Part shown: positions 12,358 through 16,319 of the stretch, in pieces
Position numbering within the stretch: the first letter of the stretch is position 1
How the letters are laid out: each line of letters begins with the position of its first letter
Program-made: the position numbers and the translations under genes
NCBI GenBank assembly: GCA_965651265.1
Contig: CBFGRV010000063.1
Location: forward strand, 1 to 16,319
Reading direction: 5' to 3'
Source: CBFGRV01 sp965651265
GTDB lineage: Bacteria > Bacteroidota > Rhodothermia > Rhodothermales > VXPQ01
DNA: 16,319 nucleotides
The notes under the pieces: model-generated
What the model was told of the DNA's origin: nothing
Seen by the model: only the letters and a program-made list of their open reading frames with translations
Database searches by the model: none

Positions 12358-14301
12358 TCACCCTTCGCTCCCGGGGATCGAGACCTTCTCCGTAAGGTCT
12401 TCTCCGGAGCGTGCATCGACGAATCGATAGGACAGGGGCGGAACGCTGTCGTCCATCTCGAGACGAACCCGAACGAGGTGCTTCATAAACCAGCGAGTCG
12501 GATGGTTGGGTACCTTCCGATTGAGATACGCTGCCGTGAAGGGATGCACGCGAAGTGTCACGGCGCGTCGATTACCCAGCGTCTTGTAATCGATCAGCCA
12601 CTGCTCCATCTCGGAGAGGATTGCAGCCGGATCGCCGGCCGCGAGATGATTACCTCCTGCGGTGGCCGCGTGGTTGGATGTCGAGCTCGACTCGTCAACG
12701 GAACGTCCCGGATTGTCCGCTTTCACGGGTTTTGGCATCCTGGGCTTCTCCCGCGGTTGGTCGGATCTCGCGCCGGCCGCGGGCTCCCGCGACGACCTGG
12801 CGCCGTTCTTCTTCGACCCGTTCTTGACAAACTCCGGCGTGTCGGCGGATACCGTGATGCTGGGCCGAAGCCGCTGCCGGGTGATCTGTACGAGCCCGAA
12901 GTCGCTCATCGGCAAAATCTTCGATACGGCCCTGTCCTTCTTGAATTCCTTCTTCAGCTCCTCATAGACCTTACGCTTGTTCTTTTCGTCCCGAAGATCG
13001 ATGAAGTCGACCACGATGATACCGCCCAGGTCGCGAAGCCGAATCTGCTTGGCGATTGCTCGAGCAGCCTCGAGATTCACGCGGAGCGAGTTCTCCTCCT
13101 GGGAGAGGCCGCGCCCGGAACGTCCGGAATTGACGTCGATCACGTGCATGGCCTCCGTATGCTCGATGAACAGGTAGCCGCCGCCCGGCAGGTTCACACG
13201 GCCCTCAAAGGCCTCCTGAATCTCATCGTTGATTCCGATGGCCTCGAAGATGTGTTGCTTTCCCCTGTGAAGCTTGATGGCATCGACCATCTGCGGCGCG
13301 ACGGCCTGGATGTAGCTCTTGACGTTCCTGTAGAGCTTCTCATCGTCGATGAGGACGCGATCGTAGTCGTCCGAGAATAGGTCCCGCATCACGGACGAGA
13401 GCATGTTGACGTCTTGATGCACCACCATCGGCGGATTCGGCTTGCCGGCCAGCTTCTTCTCAAGCCGCCGCCACTTCTCGAGGAGAAGGTTCAGGTCTGT
13501 ATCCAGCGTCTTGGCATTCTTTCCCTCAGCCACCGTTCGAATAATCAGGCCGAAACCATCCGGTAGCAGGCTCTTTGCCAGCGCCTTGAGCCGACGTCTC
13601 TCCTTGTAGGAGTAGATTTTTTTCGATACGGCCACGTAGTCGCCGAAGGGTACGAGCACCAGGAAGCGGCCGGCCATGGAAATATCCGTCGAAACGCGAC
13701 TTCCTTTGTTGGAGATGGGCTCCTTGACGATCTTCACCAGGATGCGCTGATCCCGCTTGAGCACATCCTCGACCAGAAAATCGCGTCCCCTGCCGCGCCG
13801 GCCCTGTTTGGAGCGCTGCTGCGCTGAGCGACGCTTCCCGCGTGCCTGTGCATCCAGAACCTTTTTCGGCCTACCGTCCGCACCGACCGATCCATTCGCA
13901 CCGGCAGCCTCCTCCATCTCGTCTCCAGGCTGATCACCTGGGCCGGCCACAGCATTTCGAACGCCCTTCGGCTTTACGCGCTTTCCGCGCTTGCGATTGG
14001 GCTGCTTCTCCTCGGATCGGGAGTTTCCGATGTGCGGTTCAGGGTCATCCAGCCAGGCCAGCAGCTCGGGCAGATTATCGGCTACGTCGGAGAAGTGTAG
14101 GAATGCGTCCTGCTTCTGCCCGATGTCCACAAACGCGGCCTGAATACTCGGCATGATCTTTCGGACCCGGCCGAGATAAATATCGCCGATCGTTCGGACG
14201 TTCTCTTGACCTTCGATGTAGAGTTCTACGAGCTCGCCGTCCTCGAGAATGGCGATTCGGGTCTGTGATTTCTCTGCATTGACAACAATTTCTTTACCCA
14301 T
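12358..14301 (-). CDS. Ribonuclease E/G family endoribonuclease
   Basis: This single-strand-specific endoribonuclease for RNA decay and processing is 647 residues long. The RNase G-type N-terminus (KEIVVNAEKSQTRIAILEDGEL) leads into an S1 domain (GDIYLGRVRKIMPSIQAAFVDIG at 39-61, then AFLHFSDV). The S1 domain is interrupted by a basic, low-complexity insert at about residues 88-175. The 5'-sensor and DNase I-like catalytic parts follow, with metal-binding D389 in VIDVNSGR and D432 in VVDFIDLRD. After DFGLVQITRQRLRP, where family members normally have the CPxC zinc link, there is instead a disordered Lys/Ser/Ala stretch (480-558), and the whole protein has no cysteine. The C-terminal TLRVHPFTAAYLNRK block is typical of RNase G. 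It leads the minus-strand operon. The gene could be named rng, but length and inserts differ, so I leave it unnamed. Confidence 0.93.
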   Translation of the reverse strand: MGKEIVVNAEKSQTRIAILEDGELVELYIEGQENVRTIGDIYLGRVRKIMPSIQAAFVDIGQKQDAFLHFSDVADNLPELLAWLDDPEPHIGNSRSEEKQPNRKRGKRVKPKGVRNAVAGPGDQPGDEMEEAAGANGSVGADGRPKKVLDAQARGKRRSAQQRSKQGRRGRGRDFLVEDVLKRDQRILVKIVKEPISNKGSRVSTDISMAGRFLVLVPFGDYVAVSKKIYSYKERRRLKALAKSLLPDGFGLIIRTVAEGKNAKTLDTDLNLLLEKWRRLEKKLAGKPNPPMVVHQDVNMLSSVMRDLFSDDYDRVLIDDEKLYRNVKSYIQAVAPQMVDAIKLHRGKQHIFEAIGINDEIQEAFEGRVNLPGGGYLFIEHTEAMHVIDVNSGRSGRGLSQEENSLRVNLEAARAIAKQIRLRDLGGIIVVDFIDLRDEKNKRKVYEELKKEFKKDRAVSKILPMSDFGLVQITRQRLRPSITVSADTPEFVKNGSKKNGARSSREPAAGARSDQPREKPRMPKPVKADNPGRSVDESSSTSNHAATAGGNHLAAGDPAAILSEMEQWLIDYKTLGNRRAVTLRVHPFTAAYLNRKVPNHPTRWFMKHLVRVRLEMDDSVPPLSYRFVDARSGEDLTEKVSIPGSEG

Positions 14302-14381
14302 AAAAGACGTAAGTGCACGCCTCCCTGGAGCTCACCGCACCCCGTCTTCATCTCCTGACGCGGACGTACGTACGTGTGCTG

Positions 14382-14412
14382 CGGAGATACCCGAACGCAA
14401 TCTTGAATCAAA
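14382..14412 (-). promoter_or_regulatory. Weak candidate promoter for the RNase E/G operon
   Basis: On the minus strand TTTG (14412-14409) is followed after exactly 19 bp by TATCTCCG (14389-14382), a partial match to the Bacteroidota -7 element TAnnTTTG (two mismatches). Transcription would start about 75 nt before the ATG at 14301. The spacing is right but the -7 box is imperfect. Confidence 0.3.
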
Positions 14413-14550
14413 GAAAGAGAGGCAGCCTGGTCGGACGCGACAATTCCGCGAAGACCAATGAGTTCGGGGATCATCCGATACGAGCCAACGCGCCCGACAG
14501 CAACTGGAAGAGCGGAACGGGAACGGCCCAGTGGGAGCGTTTCACACTCC

Positions 14551-14579
14551 TTGAATGATGTGAATAACTCTTGTGATAA
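14551..14579 (+). promoter_or_regulatory. Sigma70-like box pair in the long intergenic region
   Basis: TTGAAT (14551-14556), a 17-bp spacer and TGATAA (14574-14579) form a plausible housekeeping promoter on the plus strand. The next gene in that direction, citrate synthase, starts about 430 bp later, so it would drive either a long leader or an unannotated short transcript. Confidence 0.25.
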
Positions 14580-15015
14580 AACGAACGCCCCAGTCAGAGC
14601 GCTCAGGACTGTAAAGATATCCAGCAAGTCTTCAGCTATAATCAACTCCTTGGATGGCGACGATCGCCCTTGCCAACGTCCTCAGCTGGCGCGGCAGTCG
14701 CCCGGCAAAAGGAGGACCCTTTACGGCATCGGCCACGTTGTGCCGAGCGTAAGAAGGGATCGGGCGACCTCCGGGTCGAGGGTGGAACGAAGGACCCTGG
14801 TCGCGTGAAGATGATATCGTATCTGGCCCGCAAATGATCCCGCAAGCGCGCCGCGTGAACGGACTCCGGATGCTGATCAATATCGTCTCGAGAGCTTCCG
14901 AAGCTAGGCACTATGCCGGCATTCGGGCGTATACAGATCGGTAACTCGTGTCGATTCGGCGCCGCGGTTGAGCAGCGACCATCGAACCTGACTACGTTCC
15001 ATCCAGATACAGCGC

Positions 15016-16197
15016 ATGCCTGACCCACTCACAAATATATCGGGCGACGGATCGAAGGCAGATCCCTCACCGGCACCGGCGAAGTCACGCGGCCTCGAAG
15101 GCGTCGTGGCCCTCGACTCCAAAATTTGTTTTATCGACGGACAGAAAGGAGAGCTCGTCTATCGTGGATACGACATCTTCGATCTGACGGAGAATGCGTC
15201 CTTCGAGGAAGTGGCGTATCTGCTCTGGAACGGCCGCCTCCCCGATGCCCGGCAGTTGGACGAGCTCAACAGCCGTCTGTACGCCGAGCGCGGGCTACCG
15301 CGCACCGTAGTGGACATGATTCGGCTGATGCCGCGAGACGCCAACCCTATGGCGGCTTTGCGGACGGCGGTCTCCGCCCTGGCCCTGGAGGATCCCGAAG
15401 CCGATGATATGTCCCGCGAGGCCAACTACGGAAAATCCATCCGCCTACTGGCACGGGTCCCATCGGCGATCGCCGCCTTCGATCGCTGTCGAAAGGGTCT
15501 CGAACAGATCGCTCCGAAGAAGGATTGTTCGACGGCACACGACTTTCTCTACATGCTCAACGGCGAGGCGCCGGGTCAGGCCGCCGAACGCACGTTCGAT
15601 GCGTGTCTCGTACTGCATGCGGAGCACGGCCTCAACGCCTCGACCTTCACGGGACGGGTCATCGGCTCCACGCTGGCCGACATCTATTCCGCCATCACCG
15701 GTGCCATCGGCGCCCTCAAAGGCCCGCTGCACGGCGGAGCCAATCAAGAAGTGATGCGGATGCTGCAAGAAATCGACCAGACGGGCGTTGATCCTGCCGA
15801 CTACGTTCGCCAAAAGCTCGACAGGAAGGAACGTGTCATGGGATTCGGCCACCGCGTCTACAAGACCATGGATCCCAGAGCAGCCATCCTCCGGGAAATG
15901 GTCGAAGACCTCAGTGAGGAGACCGGCTCACGGAAGTGGTACGAATACAGCGTCGCCATTATGGACGCCATGTATGAGGCGAAAGGACTCTATCCGAACG
16001 TGGACTTTTTCAGCGCGTCGGTCTACTTCATGCTCGGAATCGACATCGACCTCTACACTCCCATATTCGCGCTGAGTCGCACGAGCGGATGGACGGCCCA
16101 TCTGTTGGAGCAATGGGAGGATAATCGGCTCATCCGTCCACGCGCAGAGTACGTCGGAGAGCGTGGAAACCAGGTGCAGCCAATATCTGAGCGCTAG
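15016..16197 (+). CDS. gltA: Citrate synthase
   Basis: Condenses acetyl-CoA and oxaloacetate to citrate, the entry into the TCA cycle. The 393-residue protein has the full catalytic set: HAEHGLNASTF (201-211; H204), GPLHGGANQEVM (237-247; H239), MGFGHRVYKTMDPRA (275-289; H279, R288) and NVDFFSASVY (328-337; D330). The substrate-binding Arg in LSRTSGW (R355) and a C-terminal Arg in IRPRAEYVG are also present. The length matches the short bacterial form rather than the longer NADH-inhibited E. coli type; a 2-methylcitrate synthase in the same family cannot be ruled out from sequence. The first 25 residues are a Pro/Ala/Ser-rich tail before GLEGVVALDSKICFIDG, where the fold begins. The gene is divergent from RNase E/G and appears to be monocistronic within the window. 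No strong ribosome binding site precedes the ATG. Confidence 0.95.
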   Translation: MPDPLTNISGDGSKADPSPAPAKSRGLEGVVALDSKICFIDGQKGELVYRGYDIFDLTENASFEEVAYLLWNGRLPDARQLDELNSRLYAERGLPRTVVDMIRLMPRDANPMAALRTAVSALALEDPEADDMSREANYGKSIRLLARVPSAIAAFDRCRKGLEQIAPKKDCSTAHDFLYMLNGEAPGQAAERTFDACLVLHAEHGLNASTFTGRVIGSTLADIYSAITGAIGALKGPLHGGANQEVMRMLQEIDQTGVDPADYVRQKLDRKERVMGFGHRVYKTMDPRAAILREMVEDLSEETGSRKWYEYSVAIMDAMYEAKGLYPNVDFFSASVYFMLGIDIDLYTPIFALSRTSGWTAHLLEQWEDNRLIRPRAEYVGERGNQVQPISER

Positions 16198-16286
16198 ACC
16201 GGGCCGTGCGTTGACCGTTCGTGTGAACCCATGATGGATCCGTACCAGGGACGGTTTCAATTTATCTGCCCAGGGATTATCTAGCG

Positions 16287-16319
16287 ATGGACTTGCGCCG
16301 GCGAGCCGCACACGAGAGC
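16287..16319 (+). CDS. Possible start of another gene, cut by the window edge
   Basis: An ATG at 16287, about 11 bp after an AGGGA, opens a frame (MDLRRRAAHES) that continues to the window end. It lies 89 bp after the citrate synthase stop. Only 11 codons are visible, so nothing can be said about function, and this may be chance. Confidence 0.2.
   Translation, partial: MDLRRRAAHES

Larger units (their letters stand above)
14302..15015. other. 714-bp non-coding region between divergent RNase E/G and citrate synthase genes
   Basis: No frame in this stretch looks like a protein on either strand, and I see no tRNA, tmRNA or RNase P signature. It must hold the two divergent promoters. Small structures are visible: a 12-bp ACGT triplet palindrome (14364-14375), a 5-bp hairpin AAAGG/CCTTT (14708-14722), and CGACC-TCCG-GGTCG (14765-14778), a perfect 5-bp stem with a UCCG loop. 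A plus-strand TTGAAT-17 bp-TGATAA pair sits at 14551-14579. It is unusually long for this compact window; a small RNA or a decayed gene could be present, but I cannot show either. Confidence 0.6.

Noticed and set aside
12251..12361. GTG start of the small barrel protein at 12361, overlapping the RNase stop
   Set aside because: It would add 37 highly basic residues before a perfect signal peptide, and the DNA there carries the heptamer repeat also found in intergenic DNA.
14226..14645. Minus-strand open frame of 139 codons before the RNase E/G gene
   Set aside because: It overlaps the RNase N-terminus in another frame and has no domain-like pattern; the RNase start is certain from its family N-terminus.
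14642..15028. Minus-strand open frame of 128 codons running into the citrate synthase start
   Set aside because: Apart from one helix-like segment (VHAARLRDHLRARYDI) the composition is random; at most a decayed gene, mentioned under the intergenic region.
16230..16253. Intrinsic terminator after citrate synthase
   Set aside because: CCGT and ACGG can pair over a 7-base loop, but the stem is only 4 bp and the following T-run is short, so I do not call it.

Overview
This window is an ordinary chromosomal stretch of a GC-rich bacterium, about 60% G+C by eye. Most genes are packed on the minus strand in tight operons. Several signs point to the Bacteroidota/Rhodothermota side of the tree, although the phylum is an inference and no marker gene settles it. 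Shine-Dalgarno sequences are weak or missing. One site has a perfect Bacteroidota-type -7 element (TAnnTTTG). The metabolic enzymes resemble forms I associate with Rhodothermales-like genomes. I see no phage genes, transposase, CRISPR array, tRNA or rRNA.

From the left: (1) positions 1-2380, minus strand, hold a HIT-family hydrolase followed 15 bp later by a very large exported, probably outer-membrane beta-barrel protein that runs off the left edge (at least 672 residues, fully open). (2) Positions 2381-2691 are intergenic. They hold a likely HIT promoter and two unrelated arrays of degenerate 7-bp tandem repeats, one of which abuts the next start codon. (3) Positions 2692-4582, plus strand, hold a pterin cluster: a eukaryote-like 6-pyruvoyl-tetrahydropterin synthase, GTP cyclohydrolase I and a short-chain dehydrogenase. 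This is the gene set expected for tetrahydrobiopterin synthesis. (4) Positions 4579-9825, minus strand, in transcription order: the lipid II flippase MurJ, a 139-residue protein of unknown function, AlgH/YqgE, nicotinate phosphoribosyltransferase and an MscS-type channel. The last two overlap by 4 bp. The channel converges on the dehydrogenase, and their two stop codons share one CTAG. (5) Positions 9818-14301, minus strand, in transcription order: RNase E/G, a small outer-membrane protein, a 96-residue conserved-looking protein, a PhnP-like metallo-beta-lactamase-fold hydrolase and AroQ, which overlaps murJ by 8 bp. (6) Positions 14302-15015 are a 714-bp non-coding stretch between the divergent RNase E/G and citrate synthase genes. 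(7) Positions 15016-16197, plus strand, are citrate synthase, followed by a short tail that may contain the start of another gene.

The most interesting points are the probable biopterin operon, the heptamer repeats (one module recurs 10 kb away in front of the small outer-membrane protein), and an RNase E/G homologue with no cysteine at all. The RNase therefore cannot form the usual CPxC zinc link, and its S1 domain carries a long basic insert. I found no convincing novel defence or mobile system.
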